Source: Tomitella fengzijianii
Lineage (GTDB): Bacteria; Actinomycetota; Actinomycetes; Mycobacteriales; Mycobacteriaceae
Length of the DNA: 64,000 bases
Direction of reading: 5' to 3'
Assembly: GCF_007559025.1 (NCBI RefSeq)
Contig: NZ_CP041765.1
Span: 1,174,679 to 1,238,678 of the forward strand
Shown here: one piece after another, positions 26,991 to 36,221 of the stretch
Numbering within the stretch: position 1 is the first letter of the stretch
How the letters are laid out: each line of letters starts with the position of its first letter
Notes under the pieces: generated by a model
What the model saw: only the letters and a program-made list of their open reading frames with translations
Told to the model about the DNA's origin: nothing
The model's database searches: none
Program-made: the position numbers and the translations under genes

Positions 26991-27290
26991 TCAGCCGTCC
27001 AGCCGCTCGGTGGCCGCCTCGCCGGGCGAACCGAGTCCCGGAATGGTGCGGTCGTCGTCCTCAGGCACGGCGAGCCTGCCTTCGATCACGGCACGCTCGA
27101 TGCTCGCACGCAACGCGGGGCACGAGTGCGCCTCCGGCTCGAGGCGCTTGCCCTCGGACGCCGCCGACTGCAGAAGCTCGCAGTTCTGGGCCGCCTGGCC
27201 GCTCCACTGCACCGAAGTCTGGTGGAAGCTGGACTTGTGCACCAGCACCTCGGTGCCGCAACGGTCGCAGCTGACGGGGTGGAAGTCCAT
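26991..27290 (-). CDS. small four-cysteine protein of unknown function
   Basis: A 99-residue protein beginning MDFHPVSCDRCGTEVLVHK. It contains a CxxC pair (C8, C11) and two further cysteines around 38 and 57, suggesting a metal or Fe-S site. The tail is hydrophilic. There is no signal peptide or membrane span. The start follows the kshA stop by 4 bases, so it is translated with the Rieske oxygenase. KshA needs an electron donor; a redox or assembly accessory is one possibility, but the spacing does not match a known ferredoxin. I do not recognise the family beyond this. Confidence 0.65.
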   Translation of the reverse strand: MDFHPVSCDRCGTEVLVHKSSFHQTSVQWSGQAAQNCELLQSAASEGKRLEPEAHSCPALRASIERAVIEGRLAVPEDDDRTIPGLGSPGEAATERLDG

Positions 27291-27294
27291 GGTG

Positions 27295-28440
27295 CTACCC
27301 CTGTGCCCCGGCGGTCTCGCGGGCGGCCATGTTCTCGGCGATCTGGGCGCGCCAGGACTTCATCGGCTTCGAGGTGTCGATCTCGAACTCGAAGCGGTCG
27401 GTCATCTCGTCGGTGACGTCGGCGCGGTCCACGTAGAACTGCTCGTACCAGCGGCGCAGCTGGTAGACGGGACCGTCTTCCTCGCTGAGCAGCGGGTTGT
27501 CGATGCGCGTCTTGGAACGCCAGATGGCCACGTCCTGCTCGAAGCCCTTGGTGATGAACTGGACGTTGGTGGCGGCGATCTTCTCGGCCTTGCCGGCGGG
27601 GATGTCGGCGGTCTTGCGCACCGTCGCGCCGTACATGAGCACGAAACGGTCCGGGCTGATCGGGTAGTGGCAGTTGATCAGCTTGGTCTCCACGTCGAAG
27701 TCCGCGTAGTGGTAGCAGAGCTCGTCGACCATGAAGGACGGCCCGTAGTAGGAGGCCACCGACGAGTTGCCCTGTGCAACGTGGGCCGGGTTGGCGCCCG
27801 GCGGAATCATGTCCTCGCGGCCCTCGCCGTTCATGTACTGGGTGGCGGTGACGCCCTCGAAGACGTTCTTGAAGTACGTCGGCAGCGCGTAGTGCACATA
27901 GAAGAAGTGCGCCATGTCCACCACGTTGTCGACGATCTCACGGCAGTTGGTGTCGATGATGATCGTCTTCCACTGCCACTCGGTCCACTCGTCGTCGCCG
28001 GTGCGGATGACGGGGATGTAGTCTTCCGGCTCGCTGTTCTCCGGGTCGTTCCACACGAAGAGCAGGCCGTCGCGCTCCAACGTGGTCCAGGACTGGGTGC
28101 GGGCGCGCATCGGCACACGCTTGGCGTAGGGGATCTCCTTGCACTTGCCGTCGCCGCCCCAGCGCCAGTCGTGGAACGGGCAGGCGATCTCGTCGCCCTT
28201 GACCGTGCCCTGGGAGAGATCGCCCCCCATGTGCCGGCAGTACGAGTCGAGGACCTTGATATCGCCCTTGGTGTCCTGCCAGATGACGAGCTTGCCGCCG
28301 AACGCCTCGACGGAGTGGGGCTTGCCGTCGCGGTAGTCTTCGGCCAGCCCCAGGCAGTGCCAGCCGCGGGCGAAGCGCGCCGGGGCGGGGCCCGAGTCGA
28401 TCATGCGGGCCGAGTTGGTGCCGTCTGCGGTGATAGTCAT
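27295..28440 (-). CDS. kshA: 3-ketosteroid 9-alpha-hydroxylase oxygenase component
   Basis: A 381-residue Rieske non-haem iron oxygenase. The Rieske ligands are C68, H70 (CRH) and C87, H90 (CPFH). The mononuclear iron histidines are in VVDMAHFFYVH (H178, H183). Length and sequence (SGPAPARFARGWHCLG, PTYFKNVFEG, PISPDRFVLMYG) match KshA, which 9-alpha-hydroxylates 3-ketosteroids and so triggers ring B opening. It needs the reductase KshB, not encoded in this window. ATG 28440 was chosen because it aligns with KshA starts; the frame is open further. It heads a three-gene operon, and 28441-28688 separates it from a divergent TetR gene that may control it. Confidence 0.9.
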   Translation of the reverse strand: MTITADGTNSARMIDSGPAPARFARGWHCLGLAEDYRDGKPHSVEAFGGKLVIWQDTKGDIKVLDSYCRHMGGDLSQGTVKGDEIACPFHDWRWGGDGKCKEIPYAKRVPMRARTQSWTTLERDGLLFVWNDPENSEPEDYIPVIRTGDDEWTEWQWKTIIIDTNCREIVDNVVDMAHFFYVHYALPTYFKNVFEGVTATQYMNGEGREDMIPPGANPAHVAQGNSSVASYYGPSFMVDELCYHYADFDVETKLINCHYPISPDRFVLMYGATVRKTADIPAGKAEKIAATNVQFITKGFEQDVAIWRSKTRIDNPLLSEEDGPVYQLRRWYEQFYVDRADVTDEMTDRFEFEIDTSKPMKSWRAQIAENMAARETAGAQG

Positions 28441-28688
28441 GACGTCCGTCCTCGATGCGGGTGTGCTGAGTTGAGGCCACGGTATGGCGGCACCTATACG
28501 CGCTGGTAGCCCTTCCCGGAGAGCGAGACCTCCGGCGGTGCCTGCGATCCCCGGGTTCCGGTGAGCGGACGGGCGATCGGCGCGGAATACGCCTTTGTCA
28601 CACGATGGCGTGGCCGGAGTCACCGCGTGGATCGCATTGCAGGAGCCGCCGGCACACGGACGACTACTGAAATGGGGTGCGGAGGGGA

Positions 28689-29327
28689 ATGCCACGTATC
28701 GCTGAGGCGCGGGTGCCCGCCGAGCCGAGTTCGAAGCTGCAGTGGGAGAAGTACCGCCGCATGCTCGACACGGCCACTGAGCTGGCCGAAGAGCACGAGT
28801 TCGAGCGCGTGCAGATGCATGACGTGGCGAAGCAGGCAGGGATCGCCATCGGCACCCTGTACCGGTATTTTCCGTCCAAGACGCACCTGTTCGTCGGCGT
28901 CATGGCGCGTGAGGTCGAGGACATGCGGTCGAGCTACCGGGTGGCCGCAGACCCCTGCCGGTCGCCCCAGGAGGCGGTGGCGGCGCTGTCCACGCGGGCG
29001 TTGCGGGCGTTGATGCGCAAGCCGCTGCTGGCCTCGGCGATGGTGCGGTCGATCAACACGGCCCATGTGGACACGGTCCTCGACTCGGCGCGTGTCGATG
29101 CGGCCTTCGACGACGCGGTACTCGAGGCGGCGCGCATCGACACGCCGACCGAGCGTGACGAACAGCTGCTGCGTCTGCTCAACCAGCAGTGGCTGGGCGT
29201 GCTGCAGTCGTGCCTCAACGGCCATGTCTCGCAGAAGACCGCGGAGGCGGACCTGCAGGCGTTCTGCCTGATCCTGCTCGGGACGCTCTCCAGCGCCGTC
29301 GCCTGGAAGGAGTCGCATGGTGCCTGA
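28689..29327 (+). CDS. TetR-family regulator, KstR-like N-terminus
   Basis: A 212-residue TetR protein. The DNA-binding domain FERVQMHDVAKQAGIAIGTLYRYFPSKTHLF in pieces resembles that of KstR, the cholesterol-catabolism repressor. The C-terminal ligand domain is different. ATG 28689 follows GGAGG by 3 bases; a GTG four codons upstream (28677) is the alternative. It is divergent from kshA, 248 bases away, and overlaps the thioesterase gene by 11 bases. Regulation of the kshA operon in response to a steroid-CoA or similar ligand is inferred. I could not identify a convincing operator in 28441-28688. Confidence 0.8.
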   Translation: MPRIAEARVPAEPSSKLQWEKYRRMLDTATELAEEHEFERVQMHDVAKQAGIAIGTLYRYFPSKTHLFVGVMAREVEDMRSSYRVAADPCRSPQEAVAALSTRALRALMRKPLLASAMVRSINTAHVDTVLDSARVDAAFDDAVLEAARIDTPTERDEQLLRLLNQQWLGVLQSCLNGHVSQKTAEADLQAFCLILLGTLSSAVAWKESHGA

Positions 29328-29970
29328 AGCGCGGCCCCCGCGGATGGGCGAGTACCCGGACGGCACGGTCCTCACCTCGACGCGCGGAGACGCGGCCATC
29401 GACAGGGCGACACACGCGGCGCGGCGCCTCATCGACGCTCTGCTGCGCGCCGACCGGGACGGCACCGATCTGTCCGGCGTGGCGGAGCGTCTCGAATCCG
29501 TCGTGGACGACCTGGATGCGCAGGCGCCGGCGGTGCAGGACCGGCTGGTGGACATGTGGTCGGGCGAAGGCATAACGCGCCACGACCCGGTGACGGGGCC
29601 GGAGAACGCGATAGCCCCGCCGCTCACCCTGTCCGGCCGCGCGGACGGCAGCGTGGACGGCGAAGTGACCATGACCATCCCGTACCAGGGGCCGCCGACC
29701 TGCGTCCATGGCGGGGTGTCGGCGTTGCTGCTCGACCACACCCTGGGCGTGGCCAACTCGTGGGCCGGCAGGGACGGCATGACGGCGCAGCTGACGCTGC
29801 AATACCACCGTCCCACGCCGCTGTTCCGCGCGCTGACGGTGTCTGCGCGTCAGGAAAGGACCGAGGGGCGCAAGATCTGGACCGTCGGGGAGATCCGGGA
29901 CGACGAAGGGCAACTGTGCGTGTCCGCGGAAGGGCTGTTCATCGACAAGAAGGTGCCCCGGCCCCGCTGA
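29317..29970 (+). CDS. PaaI-family hot-dog thioesterase
   Basis: A 217-residue acyl-CoA thioesterase-like protein. The hot-dog core is in the C-terminal half (VTMTIPYQGPPTCVHGGVSA, LLLDHTLGVAN, LTLQYHRPTPL), with the HGGV motif as catalytic region. The N-terminal ~90 residues are helical and variable. It should release CoA from stalled or toxic acyl-CoA intermediates in the cytoplasm. It starts inside the TetR gene (11-base overlap), indicating co-translation. It ends 40 bases before a convergent amidohydrolase. Confidence 0.82.
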   Translation: MVPEARPPRMGEYPDGTVLTSTRGDAAIDRATHAARRLIDALLRADRDGTDLSGVAERLESVVDDLDAQAPAVQDRLVDMWSGEGITRHDPVTGPENAIAPPLTLSGRADGSVDGEVTMTIPYQGPPTCVHGGVSALLLDHTLGVANSWAGRDGMTAQLTLQYHRPTPLFRALTVSARQERTEGRKIWTVGEIRDDEGQLCVSAEGLFIDKKVPRPR

Positions 29971-30001
29971 GAGCTGTGAGCGGGTGCAGGGTGCGGAGAC
30001 G

Positions 30002-30021
30002 GGCCCCCGTCAGCGGGGGCC
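30002..30021. terminator. short GC hairpin at convergent gene ends
   Basis: An 8-base-pair stem GGCCCCCG/CGGGGGCC with loop TCAG overlaps the stop codon of the minus-strand amidohydrolase and lies 31 bases beyond the thioesterase stop. Confidence 0.5.
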
Positions 30022-30927
30022 GATGCCGAACAGGCGCGCGGCGTTGTGGAATGCGACATCCCGGAGCCAGTCGTCGCCCAGGTCCAGGCGTGCCAGGGCG
30101 TCGAGCGACTCGGCGTAGGGGTAGGGGATGTTGGGGAAGTCCGACCCGTGCAGGATTTTGCCCTGCAGCCCGATCAAACGAGGGCGTTCGGCCGGGTTGA
30201 AGGGGATCTGCTCCTCGGTGAATTCAGTGAACGCCATCGTGGTGTCCAGATGGACGTTGTCGTACTCGTCGGCGAGATCCATGAACTCCGAGTACTCGGG
30301 CATTCCCATGTGCGCGATGATCAGCGGCAGCCGGGGGAAACGGGCCAGCAGGCGCGCCACCGGCCCGGGCCCGGTGAACCTGCCGGGCGCGGGGCCCGAA
30401 CCGCAGTGGATGACGGTGGGCACGCATGCGTCGCTGAGCAGGCCCCACACGGCGTCCAGCCGCGGGTCGTCGGGGGAGTAGTCGCCCACCTGCACATGCG
30501 ACTTGAAGATGCGGGCACCGGCCCGCAGCGCATCCGATACGTATTCCCCGGCGCCCGGCTCGGGGTAGAACGTGGCCGTGTGCAGGCAGTCGGGCGTGCG
30601 GGCGGCGAAGTCGGCGGCCCAGGAGTTGAGCCAGGCCGCCATGTCCGGCTTGTGCGGGTAGAGCATCGACGAGAACGCCCTGACGCCGAATCCGCGCAGG
30701 GTGTCGATGCGGGTGGCCTCGTCGTGCCGGTAGGCGATCGGCCACGGCCGGCCCACCAGGGGGCCGGCCGAGTCGAAGTACTGCCACACCTTGTCCAGCA
30801 CGCGGGCGGGCATGAAGTGGGTGTGGACGTCGATCAGACCGGGCAGGCCCAGCCGTCGCCAGAAATCCACGACCTCCGCGGATTCCGCCGCGGCTGCGTC
30901 TTCTTCTGGCTCAGGCCGGTGCTGCAA
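30010..30927 (-). CDS. amidohydrolase-2 family metal-dependent hydrolase/decarboxylase
   Basis: A 305-residue TIM-barrel protein. Metal ligands are visible in IDVHTHFMP, a central His in VIHCGSGP, a further one in IIAHMGMPEY and Asp in LHGSDFPNIPYP. The family includes aminocarboxymuconate-semialdehyde decarboxylase-like and lactone/amide hydrolases. The start is uncertain: TTG 30927 agrees with the N-terminal length expected of relatives; GTG 30870 with GGAGG close by is an alternative. It follows an acyl-CoA ligase by 17 bases and is co-transcribed with it, suggesting a role in activating or opening an acid substrate. Confidence 0.75.
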   Translation of the reverse strand: MQHRPEPEEDAAAAESAEVVDFWRRLGLPGLIDVHTHFMPARVLDKVWQYFDSAGPLVGRPWPIAYRHDEATRIDTLRGFGVRAFSSMLYPHKPDMAAWLNSWAADFAARTPDCLHTATFYPEPGAGEYVSDALRAGARIFKSHVQVGDYSPDDPRLDAVWGLLSDACVPTVIHCGSGPAPGRFTGPGPVARLLARFPRLPLIIAHMGMPEYSEFMDLADEYDNVHLDTTMAFTEFTEEQIPFNPAERPRLIGLQGKILHGSDFPNIPYPYAESLDALARLDLGDDWLRDVAFHNAARLFGIGPR

Positions 30928-30944
30928 GGTCCGATCACGCTCCT

Positions 30945-32591
30945 CTACACGGTCGGGATGGCGATCTCCCGGCGCACGATCTTGCCTGTGGCATTGCGCG
31001 GCAGCGGGTTCTCCGTGATCCGCCAGCGCACCGGGCGCTTGAAGTAGGCGAGCCGCTCCGAGACCCACCCTCCCAGACCCTCCCTGGTGACGTCCGCGCC
31101 GGGTTCGGTGACCACGATGGCGACGGGAACCTGGCCGAAGTCGTCGTCGGGCGCACCCAGCACGACGCATTCGCGCACGCCGGGGTAGTCGTCCAGGCAC
31201 TGTTCGACCTCGGTCGGGTAGATGTTCTCGCCGCCGCGGACGATCAGGTCGGACCGGCGCGAGGTGAGGAACAGCAGGCCGTCCTTCATCATGCCGATGT
31301 CGCCGGTGTGCAGCCAGCGGTCCTCGTCGAAGGCGGCCGAATTGGCTTCATCGTTGTTCCAGTAGCCGATCATGATGTATTGGGCGCGGGCGCACACCTC
31401 TCCCTCGACGCCGTCCTCGACCTTCTCGTTGAACGCGTCGCGGATCTCCATCTCCACCGTCAGCGTGGGGCGGCCCACCGTGGTGGGTTGCGCGGCCAGG
31501 TCGGGCGGGGTGGCCACGGCGATGCCGCCGCAGCTTTCGGTGAGCCCGTAGCTGTTGACGAGGCTGTTCTGCGCGAAGGGCACATGCTCGCGCAGCTGCT
31601 GCTGGAACGACGGGGAGGACGGGGCCGATGCCAGGGCGAAGGCCTTGAGCGACGACGTGTCGTACTTGCCGAAGTCGCCGTCCGAGATCAGGCGCTTGGC
31701 CATGGTGGGTACCGCGCCCCAGTTGGTGATCTTCTCCTTCTCGATGAGGGAGAGAACCTTGTTGGCGTCGAACTTGCCCTGGTAGATGACCATCTTGGTG
31801 CCCGTGGCGAGTCGCGGTACGACGATGTTGTGCAGGCTCGCGATGTGGAACATGGGCGAGGTCACCAGGTAGACGTGGTCCGCGTCGGCATCATCGCCGG
31901 CGAACGCCTCGAGGATCGAATCGTTGAACACGTGGAACCCGGTGACGGCGATGGCATTGCGGTTGGAGTGCACCGCGCCCTTCGGCTTGCCCGAGGTGCC
32001 GGACGTGAACAGGATGATCGCCGGGTCGTCCTCGTCGATCTCCACGGACGGCGCGGCCGCCTCGGGGTGTGCCGCCGCCAGCCGGGGGACGTCTTCCTCG
32101 AGCGAGAGCAGCGGCACGTCGACCTCGCCGAGCAGCGAGGCCCGCTTGGTGTCGACGAGCAGCAGCTTCGGCTCGCTCAGCTCCATGCCGTTGGTGACCT
32201 CCATCGGCGCCCACCAGGCGTTGAAACCCACGGCGATCGCACCCAGCAGCTGCGTGGCCCAGAACGCCTCCACCCACTCGGGGCTGTTGGCCCCGAGGAT
32301 CGCGACGCGGTCGCCCTTGCCGATCCCGTATTCGTCCGCGAACACCTTGGCGATCGAGCGGACGTCCCGGGCGTGCTGCGCGAACGTGATCCGCTGGCTC
32401 TCGGTGACCATGTACTCGGCGTCGCCGTGCCGTTCGGAGTCGACGAGCATCTGCGCGAGCGAACCGATCCTGTTCTTGAACACGGTCATGGGGGCGCCCA
32501 GCACGTCCTCCCGGGCGAGCTCGTGCGGCCCTCCCGGGCCGGTCAGCCGTCCGATCAGCTGTGCGTAGGCGGCCTGCGCGTCGACGGGCAT
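30945..32591 (-). CDS. acyl-CoA synthetase (AMP-binding)
   Basis: A 548-residue ANL ligase. Motifs are [44 protein letters not shown] and the catalytic lysine in PRNATGKIVRREI. It is clearly paralogous to the enzyme at 34527-36056 (GDAEYMVTESQRITF versus GDAEYLVADGQRVGF; both have a W-A-P-EV substrate-loop region). It activates an unknown carboxylic acid to its CoA ester. It is divergent from the FadD17-like gene across 208 bases holding two palindromes, and is co-transcribed with the amidohydrolase. Confidence 0.85.
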   Translation of the reverse strand: MPVDAQAAYAQLIGRLTGPGGPHELAREDVLGAPMTVFKNRIGSLAQMLVDSERHGDAEYMVTESQRITFAQHARDVRSIAKVFADEYGIGKGDRVAILGANSPEWVEAFWATQLLGAIAVGFNAWWAPMEVTNGMELSEPKLLLVDTKRASLLGEVDVPLLSLEEDVPRLAAAHPEAAAPSVEIDEDDPAIILFTSGTSGKPKGAVHSNRNAIAVTGFHVFNDSILEAFAGDDADADHVYLVTSPMFHIASLHNIVVPRLATGTKMVIYQGKFDANKVLSLIEKEKITNWGAVPTMAKRLISDGDFGKYDTSSLKAFALASAPSSPSFQQQLREHVPFAQNSLVNSYGLTESCGGIAVATPPDLAAQPTTVGRPTLTVEMEIRDAFNEKVEDGVEGEVCARAQYIMIGYWNNDEANSAAFDEDRWLHTGDIGMMKDGLLFLTSRRSDLIVRGGENIYPTEVEQCLDDYPGVRECVVLGAPDDDFGQVPVAIVVTEPGADVTREGLGGWVSERLAYFKRPVRWRITENPLPRNATGKIVRREIAIPTV

Positions 32592-32607
32592 CTCGTTCTC
32601 CTTCTAG

Positions 32608-32698
32608 ATCCGGACTGCCGGATGTGATCCACGTTGCACGGTGCCGACAGTGTGCCGTGCCGTACCCGTGATGCGGCGCGGAATCTTCCGATGATCGG
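32608..32698. promoter_or_regulatory. two palindromes between divergent acyl-CoA ligase genes
   Basis: ATCCGG-ACTG-CCGGAT lies at 32608-32623 and CCGAT-G-ATCGG at 32688-32698. They occupy the 208-base region between genes at 32591 (minus) and 32800 (plus), where a shared operator would be expected. The regulator is unknown. Confidence 0.35.
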
Positions 32699-32799
32699 GA
32701 CATCGCACCCCCGGCACGGACAGGCGGCTAGCTTCAGAGTAAGAGTGCCCGTGCCGCGACCGCAGGGCGCCCGTCCGAGAACGGTCACCTGGAAGGGGA

Positions 32800-34530
32800 A
32801 TGAGAGTGGCGGAATCCGGGCGGGAAGGCGGCGCTGCGGCGCGAGTCGACCGCACGACCATCGCGCAACTGCTGCTGGACCGTGCAGACGATCCGCACCC
32901 CGGGGTCCGCACCCGTGAACGCACCTGGTCGTGGGCGGAGACGGTGCGCGAAAGCGCTGCCCGAGGCGCGTTGGCCGCCGCCGCTTTAGCCGAAGGTCCG
33001 CGCCACATCGGCGTCCTGCTGGACAACGATCCGGAATACCTGTTCTGGCTCGGCGGCGCGGCGTTGACCGGGGCCGCGATCGTCGGCATCAACTCCACCC
33101 GCAGGGGAAGCATGCTCGAGGCGGAGATCCGCTTCGCCGACTGCCGGATCATCGTCACCGACACCGCCGGGCTCGCGCTGCTCGAGGGGCTCGACGTCGG
33201 CGTGCCGTCCGACCGGATCTTCGTCGTCGACGGTCCCGGTTACGCGGAGGCCGTCGACGCGCATCGCGGACCGGTGGAGGGCGGTGTGCAGGCGGATCCG
33301 GCAGCCGGCGAGGACTCGCTGATGCTGCTCCTGTTCACCTCCGGCACCACCGGCATGTCGAAGGCCGTCAAGTGCAGCCAGGGCAGGCTGGCCCGCCTCG
33401 GCTACCAGTTGGGCCGCAAGTTCGAGGTGGGGCGTGAGGACGTCTGCTACTGCTGCATGCCGCTGTTCCACGGGAACGCGTTGATGTCGCTGTGGGCGCC
33501 GGCGCTCGCGGCCGGGGCGACAGTGTGCCTCACGCCCAAGTTCACCGCGTCCGGCTTCCTCGGCGATGTCAGGTACTTCGGCGCCACGTTCTTCACGTAT
33601 GTCGGCAAGGCGCTCGGGTACCTGATGCTCACGCCCGAGCGGCCCGACGACGCGGACAACACGCTCACCCACGGGTTCGGCACCGAGGCGTCGCCGGACG
33701 ACCAGGCCGAGTTCCGCCGCCGCTTCGGCGCCGTGCTCTACGAGGGCTACGGCTCGTCGGAGGGCTCCGGCAGCGTGCGCAGGGCGCCCGACGCGCCGGA
33801 GGGGGCGCTCGGCCGGCCGGCGCACGACGACATCGTCATCGTCGACCCGGACACGCTCGAGGCGAAGAAGCCCGCGCTCCTGGACGGATACGGGCGGGTG
33901 CAGAACCCGGACGAGGCGATCGGCGAGATCGTCGACAAGCGGGGCGCCCGCGCATTCGAGGGCTACTACAAGAACGACGCCGCCGACGCGGAACGGCTGA
34001 GGCACGGCTGGTACTGGACCGGGGACCTCGGCTACGTCGACGACGGCGGGTTCATGTACTTCGCCGGGCGCAAGGGCGACTGGATCCGGGTCGACGGGGA
34101 GAACACCTCGGCGCTGCTGATCGAGCGGATCCTGCGCCGGCATCCCCAGGTCGCCACCGCCGTCGCTTTCGCGGTGCCCGACCCGCGCTCCGGCGACCAG
34201 GTGATGGCCGCCGTGGAGATCGAGCCCGGCGCGGAGTTCGACGCCGACGAGTTCGTGGGCTTCCTCGCCGCCCAGAACGACCTGGGGACCAAGGCCACTC
34301 CCCGGCTGCTGCGCGTGTCGCGGGGCCTGCCGACGACGGGATCCAACAAGGTCCAGAAGAAGGTCGTCGCCCAGCAGGCATGGCGGTGCGATGAACCCGT
34401 CTACCGGTGGGCCGGCCGAGGGGCTGTGGACTACGAACTGATGACGAACGAGCAGATGGACGCGCACGAGGCGGAGTTCGCGGAGCACGGGCGCGTGCGC
34501 CTGCTGCCGCCGGGGGCGGTGGGGGCGTGA
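32800..34530 (+). CDS. FadD17-like acyl-CoA synthetase
   Basis: A 576-residue ANL ligase resembling FadD17/FadD19, which activate steroid side-chain acids. The phosphate-binding loop is LLFTSGTTGMSKAVKCSQG, with the FACS-like YGSSEGSG, WTGDLGYVDDGGFMYFAGRKGDWIRVDGEN in pieces and catalytic Lys in TTGSNKVQKK. The GINSTRRG segment recurs as GINPTRRG in the paralog at 37884-39485. The extended C-terminus (about 540-576) is normal for this group. GGAAGG precedes ATG 32800 closely; GTG 32806 is possible. The stop overlaps the next ligase as GTGA. Confidence 0.84.
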   Translation: MRVAESGREGGAAARVDRTTIAQLLLDRADDPHPGVRTRERTWSWAETVRESAARGALAAAALAEGPRHIGVLLDNDPEYLFWLGGAALTGAAIVGINSTRRGSMLEAEIRFADCRIIVTDTAGLALLEGLDVGVPSDRIFVVDGPGYAEAVDAHRGPVEGGVQADPAAGEDSLMLLLFTSGTTGMSKAVKCSQGRLARLGYQLGRKFEVGREDVCYCCMPLFHGNALMSLWAPALAAGATVCLTPKFTASGFLGDVRYFGATFFTYVGKALGYLMLTPERPDDADNTLTHGFGTEASPDDQAEFRRRFGAVLYEGYGSSEGSGSVRRAPDAPEGALGRPAHDDIVIVDPDTLEAKKPALLDGYGRVQNPDEAIGEIVDKRGARAFEGYYKNDAADAERLRHGWYWTGDLGYVDDGGFMYFAGRKGDWIRVDGENTSALLIERILRRHPQVATAVAFAVPDPRSGDQVMAAVEIEPGAEFDADEFVGFLAAQNDLGTKATPRLLRVSRGLPTTGSNKVQKKVVAQQAWRCDEPVYRWAGRGAVDYELMTNEQMDAHEAEFAEHGRVRLLPPGAVGA

Positions 34531-36056
34531 ACCTGGCCCGGCTGCTGGAGGACTCGGCCGGGCGCGGCGACGCCGAGTACCTGGTGGCGGACGGCCAAAG
34601 GGTGGGATTCCGCGAAAACCATGAGCGTGCGCACGCGCTCGCAGCAGCGTTGCGCCGCGAGTACGGGATCGGCCGGGGAGACCGGGTGGCGATCCTCGCC
34701 GCGAACGGGATTCCCTGGATCACCGCGTTCTGGGCGGTGACGGCGCTGGGCGGGGTCGCCGTGGCGATGAACGCGCGGTGGGCGGCGCCGGAGGTGGAGC
34801 ATGCGCTCCGGCTGACCGAGCCCGCGCTCGTGCTTGCGGATGAACGACGGCGCCGGCTCATGCCTCGCACCGGCGACGATGCCGTGCCGGTGTGCGCGAT
34901 CGAGTCCGTCGAGACGATGGTGGCGGCCGGCGCGGGCGGCGTCGTATCCGGCGGGTTGCGTGCGCAGTCGGAGGATCCGGCGACGATCCTGTTCACCTCG
35001 GGCACCACAGGCAGGGCCAAGGGGGTCGTGCACCCGCAGCGGAGCCTGATCGCCACCGTCGACCACCAGCGCGCGTCCCGCGTCGACGACCCGGCCCCGC
35101 GGCGCTATCTGCTCGCCACCCCGCTGTTCCACGTGGCCGCGCTGCACAATCTGACGGTGCCGCGGCTGGTGGTCGGCGATGCGGCGGTGCTGTGGGAGGG
35201 ACGGTTCGACATCGACGGCGTGACGCGACTGATCGAGGGGGAGTCGGTGACGCACTGGAGCGCGGTGCCGACGATGGCGGCGCGGCTGCTCGACCTGCTC
35301 GAGGAGCATCCGGAAGCCGCGGAGCGGTTGCGGACCCTGCGGGCGTTGTCACTGATCACCGCCCCCGCGTCGCCCGCGATGCAGGACAGGCTGCGGGCGC
35401 TGGTGCCGACTGTGCGGACCTCGCTCGCCGCCACCTACGGCCTCACGGAGACGGCATGCCCGGTCACCGCGGCCACGGACTCGGACCTGGCGGCGGATCC
35501 GCTGTGCGTCGGCACTCCGGTGCCGCGGATGGAAGTGCAGATCCGCGAGGGGCGGCGCCCCGCCGCCGGCGTGGGCGAGATCTGGGCCCGCGGGCCGCAC
35601 CTGATGAGTGGATACTGGCGTGACCGCGAGGCGACCGGCGCGGCGTTCGACGCGGACGGTTGGTTGCGGACCGGGGACGTGGGCGAGTTCGTCGAAGGCC
35701 GGCTCCGGGTGCACAGCCGCCGCACGGATCTGATCATCCGCGGCGGCGAGAACGTCTACCCGGCCGAGGTGGAGGCCGTCGTCGAGTCGCATCCGGCGGT
35801 GGCCGAGTGCATGGTGCACGGCGCCGCGCATCCGGAATGGGGCCAGGAGGTGTGCGCGGTGGTCGTGCCGGCGGACTGGAGTGCCGGCACGCTAGGGGGT
35901 GCGGATCCGGCGCTGCCCGACGGTCTTGTCCGGTTCGCCTCCGAACGGCTCGCCGCCTACAAGGTGCCCGTCCGGTGGACGGTGCGGGACGCGCCGCTGC
36001 CACGCAACGCCTCCGGCAAGGTGGTGCGCGGCGAGGTGCTCCGGCGCGGAGCGTGA
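34527..36056 (+). CDS. acyl-CoA synthetase (AMP-binding)
   Basis: A 509-residue ANL ligase. Motifs are LFTSGTTGRAKGVVHP, YGLTETACP, LRTGDVGEF, RGGENVYPAEVEA and the terminal lysine in PRNASGKVVRGEV. It is a paralog of the ligase at 30945-32591, about 40 residues shorter at the N-terminus. The GTG start at 34527 overlaps the FadD17-like stop, so the two ligases are made from one message. Substrate is unknown; the island suggests alicyclic or steroid-derived acids. Confidence 0.84.
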   Translation: MNLARLLEDSAGRGDAEYLVADGQRVGFRENHERAHALAAALRREYGIGRGDRVAILAANGIPWITAFWAVTALGGVAVAMNARWAAPEVEHALRLTEPALVLADERRRRLMPRTGDDAVPVCAIESVETMVAAGAGGVVSGGLRAQSEDPATILFTSGTTGRAKGVVHPQRSLIATVDHQRASRVDDPAPRRYLLATPLFHVAALHNLTVPRLVVGDAAVLWEGRFDIDGVTRLIEGESVTHWSAVPTMAARLLDLLEEHPEAAERLRTLRALSLITAPASPAMQDRLRALVPTVRTSLAATYGLTETACPVTAATDSDLAADPLCVGTPVPRMEVQIREGRRPAAGVGEIWARGPHLMSGYWRDREATGAAFDADGWLRTGDVGEFVEGRLRVHSRRTDLIIRGGENVYPAEVEAVVESHPAVAECMVHGAAHPEWGQEVCAVVVPADWSAGTLGGADPALPDGLVRFASERLAAYKVPVRWTVRDAPLPRNASGKVVRGEVLRRGA

Positions 36057-36221
36057 TTCGGAGTCGGACGTGCGGCATCGCCGGGTGTGCTCCGGCACAG
36101 ACCTGGCGTGGTCCTTCCTGCTGGGCCCGGGCCGTGGCCGGGTGACGGGCATGCGTCGACCACGCGCATCGATCTGCGCGCGACGCACATCGCGAGGTGG
36201 CCGACGCGGTCGACCGCGGTG

